Positions 1-11,100 of a stretch of DNA of 64,000 nt are shown here, piece by piece. The DNA lies in contig CM041783.1 in the NCBI GenBank assembly GCA_023374045.1, positions 119,723,503 to 119,787,502 of the forward strand. The letters run 5' to 3'. Within the stretch, counting starts at the first letter, position 1; each line of letters opens with the position of its first letter. The position numbers and the translations under genes were made by a program. The stretch comes from Limonium bicolor. Its lineage: Eukaryota; Streptophyta; Magnoliopsida; Caryophyllales; Plumbaginaceae. The notes under the pieces were generated by a model, which was not told the DNA's origin, searched no databases, and saw only the letters and a program-made list of their open reading frames with translations.

Positions 1-27
1 GTTAGGGGATGAGAGGTAGATCTGAAC

Positions 28-127
28 CTGGAGAGTCTCTAAGACTGCTGGTTCTGTGTCTCCGCCTTGGTAATCCATTGGATGTCGCCATGGTGGCCGC
101 CCTTCTAGCCTCTCGGCTCCTGTCCAT
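28..127 (-). CDS. TIC: TIME FOR COFFEE (TIC)-like protein, first coding exon (partial gene)
   Basis: The minus strand from the ATG at 127-125 reads 33 codons plus one base and then meets a consensus donor (CCAG|GTTCAG) at 28/27. The rest of the gene lies outside the window. The encoded start has MDRSREARRA, then NGLPRRRHRTSSLRDSP, which I recognise as the conserved N-terminus of TIC and TIC-like (TKL) plant nuclear proteins. The next residues in that family begin with Glu, which fits a phase-1 intron after a G. TIC is a large nuclear regulator of the Arabidopsis circadian clock that also acts in metabolic and jasmonate signalling. Only the N-terminal 33 residues are visible, so TIC versus TKL cannot be decided. 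The reading would stop within the intron a few codons later, as expected for intron sequence. Confidence 0.72.
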
Positions 128-540
128 TTCACAACTTCTTCGTTGAGCGCAGTTGAGGTAGAATCAGCTACAAGCAGAGAGTCATCCCGCAAGAAGGAAA
201 GAGACGGTGGAGAGTCAGAGACAAACGGAGGATGAGGTTGTTGAATCGGCGATGTGGATGGATTGGTTTAGATGGAAACGATTGATAGTTCTCAGATCTT
301 CCTATGTGGAAGCAGAATAGTAGTATCGGACTTTCGTTCGTCTTCCTCCGCTTCTCCCTGTTTTTGTTATCTCTCTTCCCCTGTGTCGCTCGCTGCTCAA
401 GTCTTTCTTCTTCTATCCCTTCTCTCGCTATCGCTGGCTCTCTCTGCCTCTTCCGCTTTTTCTCTCTTCCCCAGACTGTGTGATGTCCTCTTTTTCTGCC
501 CCCTCTCTTTTAATCTCATCTTTTATTGATGATGGTGGTG
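128..540 (-). promoter_or_regulatory. Probable 5' leader of the TIC-like gene
   Basis: On the minus strand this stretch is GA-rich (GAGAGA and GGAAG runs between about 340 and 520), typical of plant 5' leaders and core promoters. No coding frame continues upstream of the ATG at 127. The transcription start cannot be fixed by eye. The plus-strand open frame at 272-529 is a low-complexity CT-rich shadow. Confidence 0.4.
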
Positions 541-2145
541 GTGGGGAGGGGGGTTGTATTCCACTCTACGCCAAACCCATTCCCATGCCTAGTTGACGGC
601 ATAGATTAGCCTTCTCTGTCTCACATCACTCAATCTTGGCCGTTGATGTGATCCAACGAATACTACCGTGTTGCTTTACCTACATGGCAGGATCTCCTCC
701 TCAAAAGAGTCATGAGCGTGATGAGGGGAGGCGGCCATTAAACCTACTTACCTTCATCACCACGTGTCAGATATATATATATTTGATGTTTATTTTTTAT
801 TGTTTCGCTGTTTCTGTTTTCTTCCTTGAAAAGCATCCATTTTAAAAATGAGACTCAGTGCTGCTAAATTTCTTTTTTTTTCTGAGAAAACAAAGCAAAT
901 ATAATTGCACTTGAAAATTCAAGTTTTAGGCTGATAAAAGTAACAGAAATTTGAGTATTAGGAAAAAGAAATGGAGAACTCCTCGCTCCACTAGCAGAAA
1001 GTGGGAAAGTGAAGGGATGACCTAGAACCGGCTAATGCGGTTGGAAAAGAAGACCAGGGTAAAAAGCAAAAATCCCGACGATCATAAGGAATCTAGGCGA
1101 CCGGAGAAAATATCGTTTGAGGCTGTAAATAAATAAACTCCCCGTTCTAACTATTTACTCTTTTATTACAATTAATACGCCACGTTTCCAAGTACTGTCT
1201 GAATAGAAAGAGTGTTCATCTGTTTGTCAGAAAAGAAAAAGAGTGTGTATTTTGAGGCAAAAACAAATTAAAAATCAGAAATTTGTATAGTAATTTTTAT
1301 CTCTTTACTACTAGTAGGAGCAACAGTTTTGGGGTTCTATGATACTAGTGCAAATCAATTTCCTAAAAACCCATTCGCGGGCCCTTGTGTGATTAAAGAG
1401 AAAACTCCACTGACCTACTATCCCTACGCTGAGATCGGCCGTCCATTGTTCACTTTTATTCTCTCACCGTCTGATGATAAGATGACGTGGCTAGCAGACC
1501 GAATTCTTGCCTTTCTGATTTGTGTTATCAAATACTAGTAAGGAGGAAAAAAGAAAACCCCAAATTCAGATGCCCATGGGAGTAGGCCCGCGCACCGTGC
1601 CGCTGGATCTGAACCGTCTGTGTTGCTCTTTGAACGGTTTCTTATTAGTTTTCGCTAACTTTGAGAGAGAGAGAGGAGTGAGAGATTTAATTTACTAGTA
1701 GTACTACAGTATTGGGTAGGAAGAGAGAGAATATTTAACTCTACAGGGTCCTAGTCACGCACGGAACTTCCGAGAAAAAGGTGGGGCCGGTAGAAAGGTG
1801 GGGGAGGCACAGAGATAGAGTGCGTGAGTGAGAGAGAGAGAGAAAGGAGCTACTACTATTCTCGCCCTTCCGATCTGCAATTTTCGTCGCATTGGCCTAT
1901 TGGCACGTTACGGGGGATGTGGCATCTTTGCGGTGACATGGCAGCAGGGCCCACGCGTTTTAATATGTAGGACTTTTAAAAAGTACAAAAAAGATAATTT
2001 TAAAAGGCCCAGTGGGTATGTTTAAGGAGAAAAGTTTGTTTCTTAAGGAGAAACGCAGTGTTCTTTTACGATTGGAGCGAGTCAATGAATTACAGCGGAG
2101 AGTGAGGCAAAACGAGGGAGTGAAAATTGGAGAATGGGAGATACT
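541..2145. other. Upstream intergenic DNA of the TIC-like gene
   Basis: No coding sequence is supported here. The stretch holds GAGAGA-rich tracts near 1660-1690 and 1820-1850, AT-rich spacers and the G-box at 761. It probably contains the promoter of the divergent minus-strand gene and is not clearly derived from transposons. Confidence 0.4.
761..766. promoter_or_regulatory. G-box/ABRE-like element CACGTG
   Basis: CCACGTGTCAG lies about 635 bases upstream of the TIC-like ATG. It has a palindromic CACGTG core extended to ACGTGTC, the usual bZIP/bHLH (including PIF and ABF) binding form in plants. A related ACGTGTCAGAT occurs near 4795. Function is inferred from the motif only. Confidence 0.35.
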
Positions 2146-2153
2146 CTATTTAA

Positions 2154-3471
2154 TAGACCTGACAATTTTGACCCAACCAAATCCAACCCGAACCCAATCC
2201 ATACTTTTGTGGGTTAGGGTCTTGATTATTGACCCATCTAATTTTTGGGTTGGGTTAGGGTAATAAGCTAATTTTGTGGGTTGGGTTAGGTTAAAGATCT
2301 TAACCCATGACCCAACCGAAACCTGAAAATATATTTGTAAAAAAATAAATCTATTAATTCACATGTATGTATATTATTTTCAGATCAAATTATACCTTAG
2401 CCAAGCCCAAATGTAGTTGGACTATGGGACCTTTAATGATATCACATAATCTTAACTAAACAAATTGTCCAACCAGCTGCATGTCAAACATAGGGCACAA
2501 CTAGACCTTAATATAATGTTGAAAATCCAAATGCTCTCTTGCAGTCTCACATCCATTTTTCTTCTCTACGTCGTTGTTCATGTCTATGTTGCTCTTCATT
2601 GCTGCCCAAGGTTTGTTTTCTTATTCTCATCGTCATTACGTTCTTGAGAACATAAATATGTTTATATTATCTAGAAGGTTGAACAAAAGTAGGTGATATA
2701 TATATATATATATAGTAAGTACGATCTTGATTATAGACCTCTTAGTGAAATCTGAAGCCAGCAATGCGGATAGCGTGCTACATAAAGTTCCTCAACTATT
2801 GGTAACGATTAAGTGATTGCCATCGTACTTTTCTCAGGCATGAGCTCTCAGTTTAAACAAGTGTAATTATTTTAAAACTATCAGTCATAGTTTGAGGCTT
2901 TGAACTCTCAGTTTATTAATTATTTCTAACTTTAGAAGATTTGTCTTTAGTATATTTCTCTAATGCATAATGAAGATTTTCATTTTCATTCCTCTTTTTA
3001 TTAAGTGCACTAGGATCATGTGCATATCTAGATCGGATTCCTCCACAACAGTGGTAGAACTTTAGGCTCAGATTGATAATACAAACTTATGGAAAAAGTA
3101 TGTGTTATTCTATTCATGAGAAATTGGTGCAATACCTTTACATTCTTTGCATAACATGGAATTCGTTTAAAGTTGGGTATACCAAGCAAGATTACTTCCC
3201 TTCCTTTTGCTTCATCCTAATTAGTGTGTCAGCTAGCACGAATGTTTTTGGATTTTTTTATTAATTACTACTTCTAATCCATTTAAATTATTGTATGCTT
3301 AAAAAATGGGTTGGGTGGGTTGGGTTAGGGTTGAAGAATTTTAAACGGATTGGGTTAGGGTCATGATTTTCTGACCCATCCATTTTGGGTTGGGTTAGGT
3401 TTATGATTTTTTAAATGGGTTGGGTTAGGGTTGATATCAACCCAACCCATCGACCCAAATTGCCAGGTCTA
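2154..3471. mobile_element. Non-autonomous hAT element with 8-bp target duplication
   Basis: The ends are an imperfect terminal inverted repeat: left TAGACCTGACAATTTT, right the complement of TAGACCTGGCAATTTG. Both sides are flanked by CTATTTAA (2146-2153 and 3472-3479), an 8-bp duplication typical of hAT transposons. About 150 bp at each end are packed with GGGTTGGGTTAGGGT-type repeats in opposite orientation, like the subterminal transposase-binding arrays of hAT elements. The 1318-bp interior has no transposase frame. It includes a short (TA)n at about 2697-2714. Confidence 0.8.
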
Positions 3472-3481
3472 CTATTTAATA

Positions 3482-3717
3482 CTCCATCCGACTTGAATGG
3501 ACCATTCTGTTTGTTTTATGGCATATTTTTTACTTTAATATTAAACATATAAGATAAAATACTTTTATAAAATTAAATTTTATAATATATAGTTTATCAT
3601 GTAAGAAATTATATGTAAAATTAAATTTTTAAAATTAGTTTATTTTACATGTTAAATATTGAAATCAAACAATATGTCCAAATAATAAACAGGACGGTCA
3701 ATTCAGGACAGAAAGAG
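3482..3717. mobile_element. Stowaway-like MITE (Tc1/mariner)
   Basis: Starts CTCCATCCGACTTGAATGG and ends with a related inverted copy (...TTCAGGACAGAAAGAG), bounded by TA on both sides (3480-3481 and 3718-3719). About 236 bp, AT-rich and non-coding. It abuts the right target duplication of the hAT element. Confidence 0.7.
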
Positions 3718-3923
3718 TAGTTAAGTTCAAAAGCTAGGGTGGTAATTTTAACCAATATGAACTTTCCATCCAAACATGACCTATAAATAATTTAATTTTA
3801 GGTGAGATATTTGTCATCTATTAAATATATTGATTGGTATAGGTTAAAATTCCTAACCTAATTTAAACTGACTCATTTAATTAATTTTATTTAAAATAAA
3901 TAAATTGAAATATGTTACTTGAT

Positions 3924-3954
<31 letters not shown>

Positions 3955-4288
3955 TTTTATAACTATTAGTATAATAGTAAATAAAAATACTATCTGTAGG
4001 CTCACACAAATAATTTTTTAAAATTCAAATACACTTTAGGTCATCTATATACACTATTCACTCTTTATTTAAGAACTTAAATAATGTGTCATTTATACTT
4101 GTAGCCACACAAATTTCACTGTTTATAACATTTCAATGATTTTATATGGATGAGATATAAATTAAAAATTTATAACACAATTATTTATAGATCATATATG
4201 AATCAATACAATTTTAATGAGTTGTATATGAATGGCCTTCACCACAACCATCAATCCTGATTGACACCCATCGGAAACAAATACTACA
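3718..4288. other. AT-rich intergenic DNA with (AT)n microsatellite
   Basis: No gene or element ends recognised. A simple AT dinucleotide tract occupies about 3923-3950. Confidence 0.5.
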
Positions 4289-4568
4289 GTGTTCGTTTGG
4301 GGACAGCTGTTGGGGGCTGCTGCTGGGTCCTGCTGCTGGAAATTGAGAAGCTGTCTGCTGATGGTTTTACAGAAGCTGACAGCTGCTGGTTTAGTGTTTG
4401 GTGGATTGTGTTTTAAAAAGTAGAGGGGAAATTGAGAAGCTGTCAGCTGATGATTTTGTAAAAGCTGTCAGCTGCTGGTTTTGGGTGTTTGGTGGAAACC
4501 TGCTGATTTTAAAAATTGAGAAGTTGTCAGCTGCTGGAAGCTTGAGAAACTGTGTCCCCAAACGACAC
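4289..4568. mobile_element. Short MITE with GTGT-GTTTGGGGACA terminal inverted repeats
   Basis: The left end GTGTTCGTTTGGGGACAG is matched by the inverted right end CTGTGTCCCCAAACGACAC. The 280-bp interior consists of several copies of an AGCTGTCAGCTGCTGG-like unit. A clear target duplication was not found, so the superfamily (hAT is likely) is inferred from size, terminus and internal repeats. Confidence 0.55.
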
Positions 4569-4904
4569 CATTATGTCGTATTACTTTTTTCTATTTGTTC
4601 TGGCTTCGATTTATATATTGGTGAATGATAGTACAATCTTAATTGTTAAATTATTGTCTCCTGTTTTTTAATTCGTTATTTATTGCTTTTTTGTGGTGAG
4701 ATACACGAATTCTGCACGCGCGCGTGGGAAAGGTAAAAATAGGTGGAGCAGGAACGGAGAGCAGCGAGCCAACGAGGATGTGTCGTTATTCTGACGTGTC
4801 AGATATTAACGATGCCACGTTGAGGAATGAGTCGACGTCTTGGATCTCGTTATTGACTCCATTTCATTCATTTTTTTTTTACTTTGATCTAATGTGCTAG
4901 GTAA

Positions 4905-5690
4905 ACAGGTTATTGGTTCAGGTTTTAGGTCATATTTTTTCGGTCATTATTTTTTGGGTTATTAAATTTTTAGGTTATTTTGGGTTTGAGTCATTCGGGT
5001 CGGGTTATTTTAGGTTTAGGTTGTAATAGTGTGAGATAAAATCAGGTATCGGTTATTCGGGTCATGTTTAATATTTTTTGAAAAATTAAATAAATATATT
5101 CCTAATTTCTATTCACTGTTTGGACATGTAGTTTGACTTCAATATTTAATATTAGAAACAATATTTTAAAATTTTAAGTTTTACAAATGATTCCTTACAT
5201 AATAGACTAAATATTACAAAATTTAATTTTATGAAATTTGTTATCTTATATGCGTATTATTGAAATAGAAAAACATGTCATAAGGAAACAAGACGGTCAA
5301 TTTAGGACGAATGGAGTATTACATATATATTACAAAAAAGCCAATGCAATGCCAATTCTAAATTTCATTCGGATATACTATGTTTGATTCAAGTTTTTGT
5401 CATATTTATTTGGGTTATTCAGGTTTGAGACATTTATGGTCATTATTATTTCATGATATTCAAGTTTGCCTAATTTTTAATTACTATTATTTTGAGTCAT
5501 TTCGGGTTTGGGTCAGTTTTGGATTATAAAATTTTCGGGTCATTTCGGGTTCAGGTCATTTTGGGTTTTGCCCAATGGGTTTCAGGGTTATTATATTTCA
5601 AAAATTACAGGTTTCGGTTAGGTTTCGGGTTCGGATAAAACGGACGGGTTTTCAGGTTGGGTCAAATTTTAAAAGCTTTAGGTGCTACCA
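4905..5690. repeat. Degenerate repeats rich in GGTTCGGGT, split by a Stowaway relative
   Basis: From 4905 to about 5080 and from about 5395 to 5690 there are many GGGTTATTTTGGGT, TTCGGGTCATTTCGGG and related units, resembling the subterminal arrays of a decayed hAT-type element. Between them, ending at about 5319 (GACGAATGGAGTA), is a copy related to the Stowaway element at 3482-3717. Its left end near 5105 is decayed. No coding potential. Confidence 0.45.
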
Positions 5691-7249
5691 TTCTAGGAGT
5701 GAGAACTACTACTCTCTGTGTCCTAAACTTATGTCTTCTTCATTATTTAACTACAACATATAAGTACGGTTGGGGCAATTTTTGTTACACCAACAGATCA
5801 ATATTTTACACCAACAAATATTTGGTGCAAGTTTAATGTTGCTCCAAGATTGCACCCATACGCTACTACAGCTCATTGGGGCAACTTTTCAGAGTTCGCC
5901 ATTTGAAAGCTCTATGGGTGCAAAGATTACTTGCACCAATTGATCAAACCCAGAGTGCACAATTAGTGCATGTTTGGTGGGTTGCTACGATGATAATACT
6001 TATTATATGGAAGTTGCGTTCACAATTTGTTTGCGTATTGTCAAGTCACATGCATGCGGGAATAATGTTACGTGCGCGCATGCGTGACATTTAAAAATTT
6101 CGTTATACGAACTAATTCATGTAGTTATATTTACGAACGTGCGCGGGCATTTATGTATATACGAGTACGCATATATTATAGTTGTTATGCGATATCATTT
6201 GCACACTCTTTTAACGCGCATGTAAAATGCTACACACTTGTATATGTTGCAACGTGGTTGTCGTTATATTCACGTTTTTACATGTAATTGTATAATTCCC
6301 CGTATGTAACTTGTTAACCACATTATACCCTTGTGCCATGTTATAAATCTGCATGATATAAATTATAGAGTTCCCCTTATAATAAAGTTCCAACCATACA
6401 ACGTACTTCCAAAATTCTTCAACTTAATCCATCATTTTATGGAAATGCTTATAATGCATATTTATTCCTTATAACTCCCTATAATATATCCTCTTATACT
6501 TTAACATAATGTCAAATTATACCATCCCAACCTTATTATATATTCCATCCACATATTAATCATTCCCAAATCAGCCCACACATTTTCGGTAATTACAATA
6601 TTTACCCTTTCACTTTGATTATTTATAAAATCAACCATATATTATAACTACTATATTTCCAATCTTATTACTTTACTCCCTCCGTTAATTAATAACTGTC
6701 GTTTTAGGTAGTGATTCTTATTCAAAAATATCTGTCATTCTAGCTTTTTGACATATCTTTTTCCACTTTTAACCCTATTATTCAATACAAAAGTAATTAT
6801 TATCTAGATGGAAAAGTAAAAAGTAGGGGTACATGCGTCATTTTTCTACTTTCCTTAATAAGTATGCAAGTTTCTAGAATGACACATATTGTTGAACGGA
6901 GGAAGTATAATCTAAGGTTTTCTAACATTATTATATACATATATTATGTACATAATCCTGAACAACACTCACTGATTTCGAAAATCTCCATACCATTCCC
7001 ACATGTTTGATTATTTATGAAACTATCCCATATATTATATTTGTTACATTATTAACCTTATCACTTATAACCTAAGGTATTTAAACCTTATAATATACAT
7101 GTGCACATATAAATATATATTATTGGACAGTCCCACCATGCTACCCAAATTTATTTATCCACCCATATATTTCTTTTATTTACACTATAACCCCTTTTAT
7201 TTTGTAATCTTTAATAATACTTAAAACTTTATAATATACACCTTAATCA
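5691..7249. other. Unresolved repeat DNA, probably old LTR fragments
   Basis: No gene is supported. The 6020-6250 part is rich in CG-containing ACGT words, much like the start of the LTR at 55150-55520. The following AT/CCC-rich part to the gap resembles, on the opposite strand, the body of the TE6-type LTR. Assignment is by general resemblance only. Confidence 0.3.
6676..6905. mobile_element. Stowaway MITE with TA target duplication
   Basis: Begins CTCCCTCCGTTAATTAATAA and ends GTTGAACGGAGGAAG. The ends are inverted repeats and TA lies directly outside each end (6674-6675, 6906-6907). About 230 bp, non-coding. The CTCCCTCCGT end is the classic Stowaway terminus. Confidence 0.75.
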
Positions 7250-7749
7250 NNNNNNNNNNNNNNNNNNNNNNNNNNNNNNNNNNNNNNNNNNNNNNNNNNN
7301 NNNNNNNNNNNNNNNNNNNNNNNNNNNNNNNNNNNNNNNNNNNNNNNNNNNNNNNNNNNNNNNNNNNNNNNNNNNNNNNNNNNNNNNNNNNNNNNNNNNN
7401 NNNNNNNNNNNNNNNNNNNNNNNNNNNNNNNNNNNNNNNNNNNNNNNNNNNNNNNNNNNNNNNNNNNNNNNNNNNNNNNNNNNNNNNNNNNNNNNNNNNN
7501 NNNNNNNNNNNNNNNNNNNNNNNNNNNNNNNNNNNNNNNNNNNNNNNNNNNNNNNNNNNNNNNNNNNNNNNNNNNNNNNNNNNNNNNNNNNNNNNNNNNN
7601 NNNNNNNNNNNNNNNNNNNNNNNNNNNNNNNNNNNNNNNNNNNNNNNNNNNNNNNNNNNNNNNNNNNNNNNNNNNNNNNNNNNNNNNNNNNNNNNNNNNN
7701 NNNNNNNNNNNNNNNNNNNNNNNNNNNNNNNNNNNNNNNNNNNNNNNNN
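7250..7749. other. Assembly gap (500 N)
   Basis: Exactly 500 N, a placeholder length. The sequence right of it enters TE1 LTR about 2.17 kb after that LTR's start, so at least that much is missing or misplaced here. Confidence 0.98.
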
Positions 7750-7949
7750 TTAGGAAATATAAAAAGAAAAAAAAATAACTTCCTAACTCCTTAATTATCA
7801 ATAAAACAAAAACGACGACTTTAACCCTCCTTCCACCAGCCACCATACTAACACTAGGAGAATGTCATAAAAACATTATTATAAGACCGAAATCAATAAG
7901 AACTCCCTTTGCGAATTAGAAAGAAAATAAAAAAATTTGGGGCATAACA
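7750..7949 (-). repeat. TE1 LTR copy a (partial, start lost in gap)
   Basis: Matches the last about 200 bp of LTR copies b (22847-25221) and c (26053-28366), ending GGGGCATAACA. The remaining about 2.17 kb is hidden by or deleted at the gap. TE1 is on the minus strand, so this is its 3'-most LTR. Confidence 0.85.
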
Positions 7950-8167
7950 ACATACCCCCCTTAAAAATAATTTCACCCTCGAAATTCGACGAAACCCAGA
8001 ATACGAATAAATGCACTTCTAGTGCCATAATACTACGAATACTCACAAGGAACTAACACTCGGAACAGAACCCACTGTTTGATTTATTGACAGAAGCACG
8101 AATAGAAAATTTCTAACATATGCTCTAAGGCACAGAAGGGAAATCTCACCCATTCCAAAAGATTGGA
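7950..8167 (-). mobile_element. TE1 internal region a, polypurine-tract side
   Basis: Directly follows the LTR end with the complement of TTAAGGGGGGTATGT, a polypurine tract, and a stem-loop at 7969-7986 (AATTTC/GAAATT). It runs into the TTGGA duplicated by TE2 insertion and continues at 22233. No coding frame. Confidence 0.8.
8163..8167. repeat. TE2 target-site duplication, left copy (TTGGA)
   Basis: TTGGA precedes the TGTAAC start of TE2 and is repeated at 22228-22232 after its TTTCA end. The uninterrupted site is seen at 25436-25440 in the second TE1 unit. Confidence 0.92.
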
Positions 8168-11100
8168 TGTAACACCCCATCCAACAATAACATACTTACA
8201 ACAAACTGCAGCGGAAGAACAACCTCATCACATTACTTAACTTGTTGGTGTTACACGCCGTTAGCCACCCACGTGGCTAACAAGGCTAATACATACACAA
8301 TGTACCGGTCTGATGGGCTAAATTCCCGAGCAACTATACATTAGTATCCCATTCCATTAACAACAACAACAACAACATATACCTTATCAACTATACCGAG
8401 TATTTATAAACTGGTGCCGACAACAACATCGGTCTTACTACACCTACTGTATATACACACTTAAATGAACACCCATGTACAATGACTACCCGTCCTACTC
8501 TCGAACGGCTTCCAGCACTTCGTACCTGAAATAGGAAAAGAAGAGAAAGGGGTGGCCCCAAGGGGCTCAGCACCTTTGCTGGTATGGTAATCCCGCAGCC
8601 CACATGCTATCGGGCCACGCACAACTACTTGTCGTCTTAGCATGCGGTTGATTATATTTTAATCATACATGTAACAACGAACACACATCTCATAACATTC
8701 GCCTCAACGGGCTCAACAAACGGATAATATATCCTTACTTAATGAGTCACTCGTGGTATAAATCATCCCTAGAGTGTTCCTCCTCTGGTGGAGCTACTTC
8801 CTCAATAGACGACACATACCCTTAATTCGGGTTGCCCTTAAACGCCTCTTATCACAAACTGGGAATCATATCCATGATCCACACACTTCACATTTTACAA
8901 CATATAACATACACTACATAACAACACTTAACAACACTTTGCACGTTTCCATGTGCACAACATAACACCGCAATAGATATTGCATCACAACAAAACACAT
9001 AACACAACGGGAATGGTTCTCTTAGGAACCGACCCAAACATCACTAACACACTGGTGAGCCTAGAGATTGTTGCCAGTCTCATGATAAGCTCGTTACATA
9101 ACTCGTTACCGTCTCGTTAAATGAACGGTTAACTTAACACAAGGTGTCTCGGATATAGTGATCCAAGCACACCGAAACAAACATAACAATAGTATGCCCC
9201 TGTGGCCCGACGTGAGTCAGTAATAGCCTTGGTTAAGCTAAAGGGAAGGTTGGGAACCAAATTGGAAAACAACCATAACATACAGAGAGGATCGAACCTG
9301 CTATGACAACGACCCCCATACTCACACGCGTGGCCGGAACAGACCGGACTCCTCACTCCCCCCGTTAGCACTTATTAGAAGTTCAACTTTGAACTTTATT
9401 AAACAAACACAACATTGGGTTAAGTCTTGTTAGACATACACAAGGGAAGAGAGAGTCATACATTCACATACAAACATCACGCACAAACATCACATAACCA
9501 ACTCACGCATAGCCGTGGTTAGAACGTCCCTTAGGTCGGAAACGTTATTACCGGATGCCGTTCTCTTACGTTTACCTAATAGTGGTTAACTAGCCCTTCA
9601 AGCGCATTAGAGGTTACCGGTATCGGCACGTAAACATACAATAACAATAATGACTGTAAACTCGTTTCATGATTTATATCATAACGTGGCAAACATACAG
9701 AAAAACACATTGGCATACAAGCCGGTGTAATCCGGTAGGACACAGGTTGCAAGAAAACCATACCTGTCACCGGAGTCCACTTATCCTGTCCATTTATGTT
9801 CCTCGAGCAATTCTCGAACAACTGTTAACATCACACGTGTTTTCATTAACATCGGGGTTTGCTTGATCATTTAATGTCAATGCTTAATTTTTCCCCGTTA
9901 ACTTAGTTACATAACTTAACATTTTTAACTTGTTTTACTCTCACATTTTTAATACAACTTTTAACCCATTTTATTGTCACAAAACTCACCTAACATGTCC
10001 TCAACATCCTTATAACATCATTACCTACCAATCCCCATCATCACAAATCATTCCTTAACCTTAAACCATGTTTTTGGTCCGACCGACCCACCGACCGACC
10101 CACAGCTGGGTCGGTCCATTACAGAACCCTTTTACTTCCTTACAAACATGCCCGTCCGACCCACGTCCGACCCACCATTCTGGGTCGGTCCATGTGCGAA
10201 CATTTTCCTTCCTTATTAACTTGACCGACCGACCCATGTCCGACCCACCCTTTTGGGTCGGACCATTACCGAACACTTTCCTAACATCTAACAGAGGCTC
10301 GACCGACCCAAAAACTGGGTCGGCCCCTGGGTCGGTCGCCTCCTAATCTTACCCAAACTTTGCCAATTCTTCACCAACTTTCTCCTAAGGCCTCTTAATG
10401 TGTTCTAACATCATTTGGCATTTCAAACACACCCTTAAGATATTCTTAAACACTCACAAAAACTATTGTTTCTAATTCCTTAAACCTTTACCCATTTCCT
10501 TGTAAAATTCCTTAACACTTACAATGTTTTCTCCTTATGATTTCTAGGTGGCATTTCACCTATAATGACCACAATACCAAGGTGTTTCCTCTACACCTTA
10601 TCATCACCTCTCAACTTCTTTTCTTACTAACTAAATCTCCTTTTCACAATTTCTTAAAACTCCTTACTCAAAACCTTACCTAAACATCATTTATTCTTTG
10701 AACACCAACATTACCTAAACCTTAAACAAACTCCTCCAAGACTTAATACATCCCCAAAACACACATTGAATTCCTTGAATTTCCAAGACAACACCTAAAT
10801 CCTTGGATCACTCTAAATCACCTTAATACATGTTTTCTTCTCAAGTAAACATTCATTCACCCTTAACACTTCCTAGTTCTCCAAAACCACTTAAAACACT
10901 TAGAACTTCTTACACATCTTCCCAAATTTGGCCATAGCTTCTCTAGTATATACCCACATCCAAACACTTAGGTTTTTACCTTATTTCACTCAAGAACACC
11001 TAAAATCCATCAAACACATTTTTATACACAAACTTCACGCATTAGGCACTACATCACAATATAGTGCATAACTTAAATTGCTTGGCACTTAGGCCCTTAA

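Noticed and set aside
2160..3470. TTAGGG-like repeats as an interstitial telomere tract
   Set aside because: Units are GGGTTGGGTTAGGGT in both orientations at the two ends of a hAT element, not a uniform TTTAGGG array.
7247..7846. 199-codon minus frame
   Set aside because: Almost entirely Ns; an artefact of reading through the gap. The frames over 43403-43996 are rejected for the same reason.
10061..10346. Frames of 71-92 codons on both strands with repeated WVG and PTH words
   Set aside because: Same cause: the GGTCGGTC hairpin array of the TE2 LTR.
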